A DNA stretch of 64,000 nt from Gremmenia infestans (taxonomy: Eukaryota; Ascomycota; Leotiomycetes; Helotiales; Hamatocanthoscyphaceae): positions 1,116,001-1,180,000 of the forward strand of contig JAFEVB010000007.1 of NCBI GenBank assembly GCA_032629725.1, given 5' to 3'. Numbering within the stretch: the first letter of the stretch is position 1; each line of letters begins with the position of its first letter. A program made the translations under genes and the position numbers. Of the stretch, positions 47,502 through 58,213 are shown piece by piece. Under the pieces are notes generated by a model. The model was given only the letters and a program-made list of their open reading frames with translations. It was not told where the DNA came from and ran no database searches.

Positions 47502-48494
47502 ATGGATCCCTACGAAATGGACCCTTCCCAACTCGCCTCTGAGCTCGGTATAGACGATGTCCCCGATGTCGGCGACAAGAGCTTCGACCATGAAGAGCCC
47601 AAAGCCACGCACCAAACCGATGAGCCTAAGAAAGCACGCAACGAAGGCAGAAAAGCACTGTGGAAAGCGGGGCTCGTAGCTACAGAGTTGAGTGTAGAGG
47701 AAGAGGAGGAGAAGTATGAGGAGTTCTTGAAGAAGGAGCATACGCAGGCTGTGGCGAGAGTTAATGAGGGAGGGACGGAGATTAGGATTGTTAGTTTTGA
47801 CAGGGATGGCAAGGTTCGTATACTCTTTTTGACAACCAAACGATGTGTACTGATGATTGGCGTGGTAGGAGATTACTGTCGTGCTTGATAATAGTTTCGG
47901 CGAGGACACTGCTCTCCTTGCAAACTTAGTTCGTCCACCCACCGATGCTAGCTCCTGGTTTTATGAAGAAGAGCTAACAACACGCAGCCTGAAGATCTGA
48001 AATGCCGCACCGCAATGCTGATCCTCGAGAAACAAGAACTGATCAAGTCAGCGCAGCACCTTATGGTTGAAGCCCACACCATCTCCGAGTTGCGAGAAGT
48101 GAATCCCGATGCGGAGGGCTTCCGTCGTCGAACCATCCTCGCTGAGATGTTTGCGTTTCAGCTGGGGCTGCGGAGCAGGAGGTGGGATATCAAGAAAAAG
48201 GCACTCGATGAGGATACCGAAAATCCCAAGCCGAAGAAGGAACGTGCGAAAGGGGAACGTGTAAAAGGGGATGGGAAGGGGAAACCGAGTGCCAAGCTGG
48301 GCAAATATGATGTCCTTCAAGGGAAAGGAAGGAAAGGTAAAGAAGGGAAGACCGATAGATTTGGGAAATTTGATGCAGGGAGAGTGACGAAAACTGTTGA
48401 CAGAAAGGGGAAGAAAGATGGCAGGCCTAGGCAGGAGGGGAATCCTAGGAGAATTGCAGGCCCCGCGGAAGGTGGAGATGTTCTGCAATATTAA
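47502..48494 (+). CDS. Hypothetical charged protein, three exons
   Basis: Exons 47502-47813, 47869-47928 and 47988-48494 join in phase to 292 residues. Not recognised. The N-terminus is acidic (MDPSQLASELGIDDVPDVG), followed by a Glu-rich helix (ELSVEEEEEKYEEFLKKE). The centre has a plausible folded part (ITVVLDNSFGEDTALLANL, then LKCRTAMLILEKQELIKSAQ). The C-terminal 100 residues are a Lys/Gly/Arg-rich tail with several KGK and KERAKGERVKG repeats, which suggests nucleic-acid binding or nucleolar location (inference). Both introns start with the rarer donor GTTCGT. The start at 47502 is the first Met that begins the acidic region; the upstream open frame looks like leader. Confidence 0.65.
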
Positions 48495-48878
48495 TTGGGT
48501 ACTGAGGTGCGGACAGGCAGATGGGAAATGATGCTATTGCGTGTGTTTTGAGCTAGGTGTAGTGTAGACTCTCTTCCGAATTCCTTAGTCGCTTGCAAGT
48601 CTGATTTCTGGGCCATTGTAAGAAATATTGAGAAATTGCTATACAGTAAGGAACCCTTTGGAAACAACGCGTAAATTTTATTTTACAGCAAGCTTGATGC
48701 TGAACTTTATCACAATATGAGCCTGCTTCAAGTTGTTGGTGAAAGGTGGCAATTTCCCGTTTTGGCGGCAGACCTCGCTTCCATAAAGGGGAGAGTTGCG
48801 ATGCTGAACCTTGCACTTCGATTTCAACCGACCTGAAACGCGTAAACCAACTATCATCCAACACAGGGAGCGGTAAAG
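48495..48878. other. Intergenic, about 380 bp
   Basis: Between two same-strand hypothetical genes; promoter of the next. An open minus-strand frame here (48553-48924) shows nothing recognisable. Confidence 0.4.
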
Positions 48879-49409
48879 ATGACATTAAGAAAGAAGAAGC
48901 GCGAGAAGGCGCTATTGCTATCATTGACGCAAAATCTCAAACAAATGATTCAGAGCGGTGATACGATCACCATCAATGGGCAAGTTATCGATGTAAGTAG
49001 CCCTTGATCCCCGTGGTTTTGAACATGCTGACCCCAAAATACAGACATCGTCGATCACCAATACTGTTCAGATGGCCGAAGATGTCAAAGTAGTTGGTAC
49101 CAAGCCTCTACCCTGCCCTGCACTGACACTTTGCAGTGGAACAACCTTCTGAGACACCACGAGGACCTGAAGAAGCAGGAAAAGTCCGTTCGAGGGGAGA
49201 GGATTGAAATCAAATCAGAACGAGATGCCATTGCAGTTCTTGCAATGCACGACCAAGAAGATCCAGAGATTGGTCGTCGGTCAACTCTGCTTCGACTCCG
49301 CTGTGAAGGCATTGAAGTCCGCGACCGAATCCTCGCTCGTAAGCGGACTGAGCTGACCTCCGAGCAAATCAATTGCCCTCTATCAGAATTTGTAAGGCAC
49401 CCGACCTAG
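48879..49409 (+). CDS. Small hypothetical protein, three exons
   Basis: Exons 48879-48992, 49045-49089 and 49137-49409 join in phase to 143 residues. Not recognised. The N-terminus is basic (MTLRKKKREKALLLSLTQ) and could be a targeting signal. The body is charged and helical (NNLLRHHEDLKKQEKSVRGE), then EIGRRSTLLRLRCEGIEVRDR. No Cys cluster or membrane span. Two introns of 47-52 bp. Confidence rests mainly on clean splice sites that keep the frame through all three exons. Confidence 0.6.
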
Positions 49410-49704
49410 GTATTTACTTTGTATGGCCGTCTTGAATATTACTAGTATGGGTGGATATGTACCATACCTAGGCTTGAGCTGCGCAACTTTACGAAAACAA
49501 CTAGATCTACACGTTTGACAAAGATCTACGAAGGTGGATGGACAGAGGCAAAGGGTTGTCTGGTGTTCGTTAGAACCTACTGCGTATTCTCATGGCATTT
49601 GTTACCACTCGACTAGAGTCAATGTTTATGATTGAAATCTGATGAGATGAGGGCATTTGAAGGTATTTCCTCTCCTCATCATACACAGGGCTTCGCCATG
49701 CTCT

Positions 49705-50784
49705 TTATAGCGAGCCTTCGAAAGTTCCAGGGGGTGGAGCTTTCAGCAGTGGATGCAACCCAACTGACCGCTGCCTCGTCCAATCATCCAAAGAATCCCA
49801 GTCTACACATCGTTGCTCTGCTGCAGACTTTGATGCTGGTTTATCTCTATTGTTTGCATGCCACTCGTACGTGTACAGCGCAGTATTCGCCTTGCACATG
49901 ATTGTCAGACGGAGGGATTCAATGCAGTGGCCTGAATATTACATTAGTTCTGCTATTTTTTCTGTCAAGAGACATAGGTACCTAAATGAGTTTCCTCCCC
50001 AGCGAGTTGCTCAACAGTAGCGTTTGAGTAGTAGGTATCTCTATGCAGCCATATTTTCAGGCGACGCTTCCCACAGTTCAGAGCTCCATGTCGATACAAT
50101 CCCAAATGAATGCGCCGGAAGTTTTGAGAGTGCTTACTAGACAATGTATCTCGTGGTAAACACCAAACGACCCCAAGAACGAGTCGCTATCCGTGAGTCT
50201 TACGGAAGTATCGGGATCATCGTGACTCAGCTTGATCTCTGTAGCTGATACCTCAAAAAAGGTGGCTTGTTCTTGATTAGTTATGTGGCGCCCGCATGTT
50301 AGGTACCAAAGTGACTAGGAATCAACAGAGTTCTTACGTTCTACGAGATGCAGCCAAGCAGAATACTGTTCTTCAGATGCCGGCCCTGCGAATATACTTT
50401 TCCTCTCGTGATCCGAAGCACTATCCCTCTTCAACACATATGATAAAGCAGGGTTTGCTGGTGCTGCAGTCCGGTCAATATGGTTTAAGAAGCCAAGCGG
50501 ATAAGCTCACAATAAGGTACACTTGCTGATATGGCGAGCCGGTAACCCATTATATTCGCAATAATCAAAAATAACGCAATTGAAACAAATGCCAATAACA
50601 GTGATTGGAAGAAAGCAGTAACGTATGTTTTCCAAGGCCTCGATATTCGCTTCCACGTCAGAAGGATATTCTTGCGCTCGAAATATCCAGTCTCCGACTC
50701 AAACGAGCTTGAACGGGGGGATGAATTGTCCAAAACGAAGTGAGAAACTCTAGGAATAAATGGCTGCTTCCCTATGTCCTCCAT
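49705..50784 (-). CDS. UstYa-like (DUF3328) oxidase
   Basis: Exons 50784-50523, 50463-50338, 50271-50138, 50066-49982 and 49931-49705 join in phase to 277 residues. A short cytosolic N-terminus and a single membrane span (TAFFQSLLLAFVSIALFLIIANIM, in two blocks) are followed by the family pattern: FAGPASEEQYSAWLHLV, then GVYHEIHC (first HxxHC motif), RRLKIWLHRDTYY, EETHLGHCIESLR (second HxxHC motif) and a Trp-rich tail. UstYa proteins oxidise, often cyclising or hydroxylating, ribosomally made peptides or other metabolites; the two HxxHC motifs are thought to bind copper or act catalytically. One acceptor, GGGAAG/CGTCGC, is less usual but is the only one restoring the motif spacing. The N-terminal anchor fits an ER-membrane enzyme. 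A small secreted-peptide gene starts 543 bp away on the other strand. Confidence 0.9.
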
Positions 50785-51326
50785 ATTGTTCTTTCGTAGA
50801 CGGGAAGAGAGATATGAGGGAAATGTGGAAATGTAGGAATGTCCGCACTCTTCAGCCCACCCACCGACTAGAGACAAGTAAAGCAAGAGTGGTCGAAGCT
50901 AGCGCCGGCTTACAGGCTTCCCAAGTATGTCCTACGAAAGAAAGACCTTGAGTTATCAATCCACTCGCACATCTGCAACCAAGTAGAAAGCATGCCCGGA
51001 AATATCTTGGCATATCTACAAGAGGAAGGTACTAGTGGAACTAAACACTACATACTGCAATTCTAGTATATTCTAAGAGCAGCCTTCCACATTACTCCAT
51101 GTGATAAGCAGGGATGGCATCGTTGTGATTTAAGATAGGCATTCTGATCAAAACGAAGTTACAGTATGACCTCTTAGTAGCATATATATCCAAGGTTTGG
51201 CTGGAGCTGAACCCAAAATCCTCATCGGACTCAGATTTCGAACCAAAATCTCGTTCGCTATTTGCCCATTGCCGACTTTCGAGCATCTTCCCATTCGAAA
51301 CTCCAGTCACATTCCACGCTTGCAAA
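50785..51326. promoter_or_regulatory. Shared divergent promoter UstYa/secreted peptide
   Basis: About 540 bp between two divergent start codons, so joint regulation is possible. No known binding site is named with confidence. Confidence 0.4.
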
Positions 51327-51526
51327 ATGCAATTCAAACTCCTTTACGTCTTCCTTGCTGTTATGAGCGCCATCGTTAGTGCAGCTCCAGTTGCAGATAC
51401 AGGTGCGCTTCACTGCACTTGGAGGTGATTGAGAGAGACTAGGAATGCTGACGAAGACTATCTACCTTAGGTGCTACCCTGACTTGCACAGACTCGATCC
51501 TGCCTGACGGTGCCGAATGCGATTGA
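51327..51526 (+). CDS. Tiny secreted peptide precursor, two exons
   Basis: Exons 51327-51402 and 51471-51526 join in phase to only 43 residues. The first 20 or so residues form a clear signal peptide: basic start MQFK, hydrophobic LLYVFLAVM core, then VSAAP with cleavage likely after VSA. The mature peptide of about 24 residues has two Cys (LTC and AEC, 12 residues apart) and is acidic, ending AECD. The intron (68 bp) has a CTGAC branch site and TAG acceptor, but its donor is GTGCGC. No dibasic (KR) site and no repeat is visible, unlike classical fungal dikaritin precursors. It could be a peptide substrate of the divergent UstYa enzyme, a small effector or a signal; nothing settles which. Because it is so short it could also be chance. 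Confidence 0.55.
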
Positions 51527-52312
51527 AGAATTGTTTCCACGTCGTCTTTGAGGCTGTCAAGCTCCAAAATTTGTCTTTTGGGATACCAGGATGTGTATCG
51601 GAACGAAGATTGCATACGTCGCACGTTTAATATTAATGGGTGGATTAGGTACTCGATTTTAAGTCGTTCGTTACAATATCTATGTTGTGGCGAGGAGACA
51701 ATCACCTCTTCGCTTCGATGGATAGAGCTGGATAATGACGATTCTCCTGGTGATCCTTGATTGCTCTTCGTACCTAAGTTAGACCACATTTGTTGGATAT
51801 TGGACATGTCACCAGGCACTCAAAACCTGATTTCGTAGCGTACTTGACACTTCACCTTCTTCAATACAGATACATTGCAACACATAAGTCCAGCAACATT
51901 CATTAGCCTCTCGCACAGTGGTTCTCCAGTCTCATTTATTATACGTGAGAAGCTTCTGCTGTAAACTACCATAAGTAATTTCCAATGCAAGACCATGCTG
52001 GCGAGGGTAGGAGAGTCTAATTTTAACTCCAAATTTCTGATTCTTTCCCTTTCTCTACAGTAAATTAAACTTGGAGAGTCAGATTTGTCATTTATCTCGG
52101 AGCCTTGCATGAAAGTCGAGTGTTATTTGCTAATTCAGTTTCTTATTGACACGTCCGAGTAGTTGAACAAACTGAATGCAAGTTTATCAATCATTCAACT
52201 CGGGCACACCCGTCCTCAACAAGGGCCAATGAGATTCCTTTTGCCCAAGCTACCAACAGCACAACATATACGAAGTACCCCATGCCAATTCCTCCGTGTT
52301 ACAATAGAGCTA
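51527..52312. other. Intergenic, about 790 bp
   Basis: Contains minus-strand open frames (51439-51819 and 51820-52110), with plausible composition but no motif and no splice-join I can defend. They may be remnants of an older gene; they are not annotated. Confidence 0.35.
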
Positions 52313-53144
52313 TTAAGTGGCATGCGATGCATGCAACTCCAAATGCGGCTCCAAAGATATAGGGTGTATACCAGAATCAAGGTGGTCTTTTTCCGGTCTG
52401 TACATTATGAATAGCCGTTGTTTTGGTTTTGCCATGAATTTCTCGGGTACCTCAAGGGTTACATCATGCTGTACTGAGAACCCGAACTTCTCGTACAACT
52501 GTCGACCCTCCTCGGTGGATTCGACGATGCACTGTGCCACATGTCAGCCTTCACCATGTAGTACTCCGTATCCTCTTTGTGGTAGTACCTCAGCGTTGAT
52601 GTCCTCCGCTCTTTTCATGCCCCATTCCATCATCAAGCTTCCTACTCCGCGCCGTTGATGAGATTTTGGAACCGTCATCTTGAGGAGACCTGGTTGGCTT
52701 GCTGTCAGTACGATACACGTCAGGGTACCCTGCCTTGTACTCACAGATTACTGTTCCAGAAGCAGCTCGAATGATCGGGCGACGGTAAGCCATCAATGAG
52801 CGGTAGAGGCTCTGAGCCCATTCCTTGTCATCGGCTGTGTCCCAAGTGCCAGGTGGTCCATCGATATCAACTTCCGGCGGTTTAGGGCCGTCATAAATGC
52901 ACCACTGTGAGATGCCAACGATTTCACCAGTGTCAATCTCTGTGACCTTGATCCATCTCTGCGAATAGTCGTTCTTCAAAAGATTCAAGTATCGCTGCTG
53001 AGTTCGTTCTAGGCCCTCAAGATCTTCAACGTGTGGATGCATTGCTTTCATCAATGCACTGCGGCCGCCAAAGGTATCGAAAACCAAGTGAATGAAAGCC
53101 GGAGTCAAATCTTCCGCCTTGCAGAGCTCGAGTTTGTATGCCAT
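52313..53144 (-). CDS. GNAT-family N-acetyltransferase
   Basis: Exons 53144-52745, 52689-52589 and 52531-52313 join in phase to 239 residues. The fold is GNAT: an N-terminal region with DLTPAFIHLVFDTF, an IVGISQWCIYDG strand, then CLLKMTVPKSHQRRGVGSLMMEWG. The latter contains the acetyl-CoA-binding Q-x-x-G-x-G/A loop in the form QRRGVGS. It is followed by ECIVESTEEGRQLYEKFGF, the typical C-terminal segment that packs on the cofactor. It transfers an acetyl group from acetyl-CoA to an amine; the acceptor is unknown. Start at the first Met of the long exon. No signal peptide, so cytosolic. Confidence 0.9.
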
Positions 53145-53788
53145 GTCTGTCCAGGTGATATGCGGTGATTTTGAAGTTTGGTAGGTGGTAGGTGAATGAG
53201 TAAAACCCTGATCGTGGGGGGCGAAGGAATAGGTAGAGCAACCGATTAAATGTTAGGTTTCTGGTATGTTGTTGGGGTAGCAGTGCACGAAGCGAGACCT
53301 GCTGTATAGCAATGAAAGGAGGGGAAACATGCTGTCATTCACAGCACATTGCCCACTATCTAGCCCCGGCAGTTATGGAAGGCAATTTTAGAGCTTCTGC
53401 AATATTCATAAACGTTGTGGATCCTCTCATGCCTACCCATTTGTGTAAAGCAGCATTCTAGACCTCTTAATGCTCATGTTACAATGTATAATCCAATTAT
53501 TAGAATATCAAGTAAAGAACCAATTAGCTGGGAACAACAAATTGTCCCTTATATGCCTTATGTAGTGAAATTCACATAGCCATTGAATACAGGTGGTGGG
53601 CCCGGCCCATGATAACCCTGTATTAGATGTTAATGGATTTTCCGCTATATAATGAGCTCCTGGTTTCAAAGTTTTATACTATAAATGTTTTGCTATACAG
53701 ATATGTTTTGCTTGTTGTACACGACAAGAACATTGTCAGATTTTCGAAGATGTTACATTTCCTATGACTATAACTGTGACATCTCTGA
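53145..53788. other. Intergenic, about 640 bp
   Basis: Promoter of the GNAT gene on the left; 3' end of the PTH11-type gene on the right. A/T-rich; no recognisable features. Confidence 0.45.
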
Positions 53789-55040
53789 CTATTTGGCAGC
53801 TTCAGATCTAGGGGCGGACAAGGTGTTACTGTGCGATTTTGTGACAGACCCAATGGCGTAACCCGACGTGTCACGGCTCCGTTCCAGAATAGTATTGTAC
53901 CCAATACCTCTTTGTACATTTCCAGTAGTCCATCCAGGCTGTAACTGCGCCATCACAGGCTTCAGAAATGGAGCACACGCCGTCATGATACTGATATTCA
54001 GTCCAACTTGAGTGGCAACTACTACCTTCCAATCATAGAAAACTCGATCATTGGACTTGAAAGATTTGCTCATATATAGCAATCGTAGGACGACGGGAGG
54101 AAAATCACTGTGAAGGATTAATCCACTGCTTCTCTCAGGTTCAAAAAGACGCTCACATAATTCTTATGCTGAAAGCTGCCATAACCGTACCCTTTTTAGC
54201 CCACGTGGTTTGAAGTTCGCGCAGGGTATATATTGGGAGTAATATGGTCAGGAGTTCAATTAAGATACCAGACGCCCCAACGTAGTCCCAGAATGCAAGC
54301 TATCAAACATCAGTCAAGGCTTTAACTCTGATCAACTACTTACCTGGTCAAAGCAATGCTCAGATAGGATTTCCCAGGATCTTGGAGCAGAACATGCAAA
54401 TGCTGCACCTAATACACCAACACTATACCATTACATATAAGTCAGGGAATCAAGAGGTGGTTGACGACTAGATAACTCACATTGTCCACACAGTTGTCAG
54501 AGCCATGGCAGAATATACAAGGACTTGAAATTGCCTCCTTTGTACAAGAAGTGATAATAGTGCGACTGAAGCCAAATTTGCCATTCCTAGTGCAATAATA
54601 TAAAAGATTGAAGAAGCATATAGTGCCTAGATGCATTAGAATATGTGTCTCTTTGGGGGGTTCACACGATTGCCTTCTGATATTGATCTATTTGGCCAGC
54701 CGTAAGGTTCGAAGCAAACTGCCCTAATCCTGCTGGTGCTGCTTGGGATAAGGAGATACTTTCTGCAAGCGCGGCGATCTTCATTTCTTCAGCGTTATGT
54801 GAGGAGCAGATATATCTTGGGACTAACCAATGCTGCAGAGATGAAATAGTCATCTGCTTGAAGATTGCGTAGCGAAAATTTGGAATGCCATCGAATGAGC
54901 TTGCTTGCTACTTTTATCAAAACAACAAGGCTAGTTGTAGTAAACAAAATCCAGGTTGCAAGGTTCATCGCCGGTCCTTTGTTGTGCGGGTTTATACTCA
55001 AGCCTGGAGAGGCCTCTGAAACAGGATTTACAGAAGTCAT
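53789..55040 (-). CDS. PTH11-type rhodopsin-domain integral membrane protein
   Basis: Exons 55040-54828, 54778-54668, 54626-54481, 54422-54344, 54299-54157 and 54107-53789 join in phase to 336 residues. It belongs to the fungal rhodopsin-domain group that includes the PTH11-type receptors: about seven hydrophobic helices, ADDYFISAAL (D after helix 2), FYIIALGMANLASVALL, YSAMALTTVWTIVGVLGAAFACSAP (in two blocks), an EILSEHCFDQLAFWDYVGASG loop and LNISIMTACAPFLKPVM near the last helix. Some members sense surfaces or small molecules; most have no known ligand. No CFEM domain is present in front. Five introns of 41-78 bp. Confidence 0.87.
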
Positions 55041-56042
55041 TGCCGGTGTCTTGAATTATAGTAAAAGTCTAAGTCGAGGATTTGAAGTTGAAGAAATGTA
55101 TGACTTAGTCACGCGCAAGCTGAAGGATGCCCCTGGTCGTTATTGTATCAGGAAAGTGATGATGGCCGCTTTATCTCTCTCTCGAAGAATACAGAAAATC
55201 CTTACGCCTAACACGAACTAAAATTGCAGTTATTGGTGAGAATTGATACTTCGTACTCGTGGGGAAATAAGTCACATACGTTATGGTCATACATCAGCTC
55301 CGCTTGGTGGCCTTTTTTTGATTGGCAACTACACCCATATTACCTCACTGTGCGACCTACTATGAACGCTCACCGACCGTAACGTGTATTCCCACACGTT
55401 CTGCTTCAGCTTTACTGCATACATGTGGTAGAGAGATAATGACCACCTCTGTTCATATTTACAGGCTGGCTTGGGTTCAGCTCTAAGTCATGGAGTGTTA
55501 CTGGATGCCATTGTAAATTGTATAGTAGGATGCATAGTACGATACAATAGCATTGCATATATTGGTATTGTACTTTTAAATAGTATAAAATTAGGCAAAT
55601 ATGCATCTCTAAATCTTTTAGCTAGAGTTATGATTACGTAGCAAATAGCAATTTAATAATCGCGACTTGTGCTCTTTTAGCAAATAACTGGTTTTTGATA
55701 CTAGTAAGTTATATGGCAGCGGCGAAACATGTAGACTTGTTAGCAGATACGGGATCCGGAGGTCGTAAGAGCAAGTCACACTCGTAGAAGATGCCTATTC
55801 CATCAGGTCTCTCTTATTAAAAATAGATAAATTAGAGTGTCACGAACAAGCGCCGCGTTTTCTTTTCGATGGTGCCACTTGTAATGGCGAAACTGGACGC
55901 CCTAGCCAGGACTTCTAAAGCCTCCTTCTCTTCGACATAATAGACACTTCTCTTCGGTCGCAAACGTAGATTATAATTATCGACATCAGACGATCTTTTA
56001 CTTCGCCGCGGGTTTTACCGCTAGAATAGAGATATAGACAAC
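55041..56042. other. Intergenic, divergent promoter region, about 1 kb
   Basis: Separates two divergent genes (PTH11-type and permease). A/T-rich in the middle (55550-55680). No RNA gene, repeat or coding region is recognised; the small minus-strand frame at 55915-56211 is a shadow. Confidence 0.5.
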
Positions 56043-58213
56043 ATGCCAGCAGAGAACATTCTCTTGAAGACCATGTCTGGTGGGGCGAGTGGTCTTCCAG
56101 AACCCGAGAATAACGTGCCAGGCCTGAAATCACTCGATGAGCAGCAACTGGCACATTTTGGGAAGCGGCAGCAGTTTCGAGTAGGCAATCTCTTTTCCAT
56201 AATCTCTCCACTCCTCGAGGCTTTTAGTAATATTTCTACTAGAGGAACTTTAGTTTGCTATCTATCGTCGGATTGAGTTGTGCTTTAAGTGCGCGCACAT
56301 CCAAACCTCTATTGGGAGCTGGTGCTAACCTTTACTCCGATAGTGGTTACCTGGGAAGGAGGACTGATGTGCGTATAACAAGAGCTCACGGAATTACCAA
56401 GTTGTGCTTCTTACATCCACATCTCACAGTCTAATGCAATCAATCATCTTGAATGGTGGACCGACAGGCGCCATTGCTTCTTACCCCTTCGTCATATTTG
56501 GGGTTCTTATGCAAGCCTTAGTTCTTGGAGAGATGTCCTCCATGTTAGTACTCTGAGAAGAGCTTTTATTCTTCATACTAATGTTTTTCGTAGGATTCCA
56601 TTATCTGGAGGAGGGTACAACTGGTAGGATAGATCCTTTCCCACTTGGCGAGTCATGTTCCATGTTTGCTAAACGCCTCATCTAGGGTTGCGATACTCGC
56701 GCCTCCCAAATGGTCCAATTTCCTGTCGTATATGACTGGCTGGATAAACACGATCGCGTGGCAGGCAGCAACAATTGGCGAGACATATATCAATGCACTC
56801 TTGTTGCAATCTTTGATATCACTGAACTCTCCTCAGTATACACCACAAGTTTGGCATGCCATTTTGATCGCGTACGGAATTGTAGCTGTTGCGGTTATTG
56901 TGATCACTATGGGGGCTCGAATTTTTCCAAAAGTCGAAGCTATGACACTGGTTCTGCACGTAGTCGGATTCTTTGCCATCTTGATTACTCTCGTCTATCT
57001 CGCTCCTAAGAACTCCCCAGGTGAAGTTTTCGGCACTTTCATCAACGGGGGAAGTTTCAGCACCTACGGCCAATCATGGCTTGTTGGCTCAGTTTTTGTG
57101 ATGTTTACGTTGATTGGTTTGTTGAAACCTCTAGAACATAATGGAAATTGATGTATTGACTTTCTCATAGGCATTGATGCGGCAACTCATATGGGTAAGT
57201 GTCCAAGATGGAAGACAAGCTTTGTTAAACTGACATAATGTTTCAGCCGAGGAAATCGAGAATGCTACGGTTGTGATTCCGCGAGCGATTATACTATCTG
57301 TTCTTATCAATGGTGCCCTGGGATATGGACTATTCATTGCCATGCTCTTTTGTATGGGGCCTATTGAGGATATCCTGTCCACCGAATTGTCTTTCCCCTT
57401 CATCACTGTTTTCGTCAACGTAACTCAGTCAACATCCGGGGCAACTGCAATGGTACGTTCGATTCCCAATCATTTGAAAGTGGTGGTGCCTTTCGGTAAC
57501 TCATAGTTATATAGACATGCATCCTATTGCTTGTGGCAATCTCTGGAAACATTGGGCTGTTGACCACATCATCAAGGTGATAAACCTTCTTTCTATAACA
57601 CGAACGAATGTCATATTGAGACGATACTGCAGGATGTTGTGGGCTTTTGCTCGTGAGGACGGCGTGCCTGGGTCTCGGTACATCACCAAGGTATTTTTGT
57701 GATTGCAATAATTGAGTAGAGTCTCACAAGAAACAGGTCGACCCTAAAACACAACTTCCGTTGTGGTCAATCGGCGTCTCCGCATTTTCGAATTTTGCTT
57801 TCATGCTCATAGCACTAGGCTCGACCGCTGCATTCAACGCCTTTACTGGATTAACAGTCGCAGGGTTCTATTCGGCATTCATTATTGCAGCATCCGTCAT
57901 GCTGCACAAACGTTTGACGACGCCAGCCACGGATATACTTTGGGGACCGTTCAAGTTAGGGCGAGCTGGAGTACCTGTTAAAATAATCGCTATCGGCTTC
58001 AGCTTCATTGGTTGGATATTCTCATTCTACCCTCCGGTCGCCGATGTCTCTGTTACAACTTGGAACTGGTCAATGGTGGTCTATTGGGGTGTAATACTCA
58101 TATCACTCCTCTGGTGGATTTTGCGCGCCCGCCATTACTACACGGGCCCAAGGATAGAATTGGAAGACCTCTCACGTAGCAAAGCTAGGAATATGCAAGC
58201 TAGTATACAGTGA
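56043..58213 (+). CDS. Amino-acid/choline/GABA permease (APC superfamily)
   Basis: Eleven exons: 56043-56180, 56243-56288, 56344-56368, 56430-56543, 56594-56623, 56686-57116, 57171-57194, 57247-57452, 57515-57576, 57621-57690, 57737-58213. They join in phase to 540 residues with about twelve membrane spans. Marks of the fungal GABA/choline permease branch: FRRNFSLLSIVGLSCALMVTWEGGL, ILNGGPTGAIASYPFVIFG, LGEMSSMIPLSGGGYNWVAILAPP (split over splices), SYMTGWINTIAWQAATIGET, GIDAATHMAEEIENATVVIPRA and the loop SSRRYCRMLWAFAREDGVPG. These proteins import amines or amino acids at the plasma membrane with protons. Exons 3, 5 and 7 are only 24-30 nt, and were found by tracking the conserved sequence. 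A second Met at 56073 could be the start. Confidence 0.9.

Noticed and set aside
50066..50138. Apparent frameshift between the two HxxHC motifs of the UstYa gene
   Set aside because: Resolved by a 71 bp intron (50137-50067) with a GTAAGC donor and GGGAAG acceptor; the motifs then have the normal spacing.
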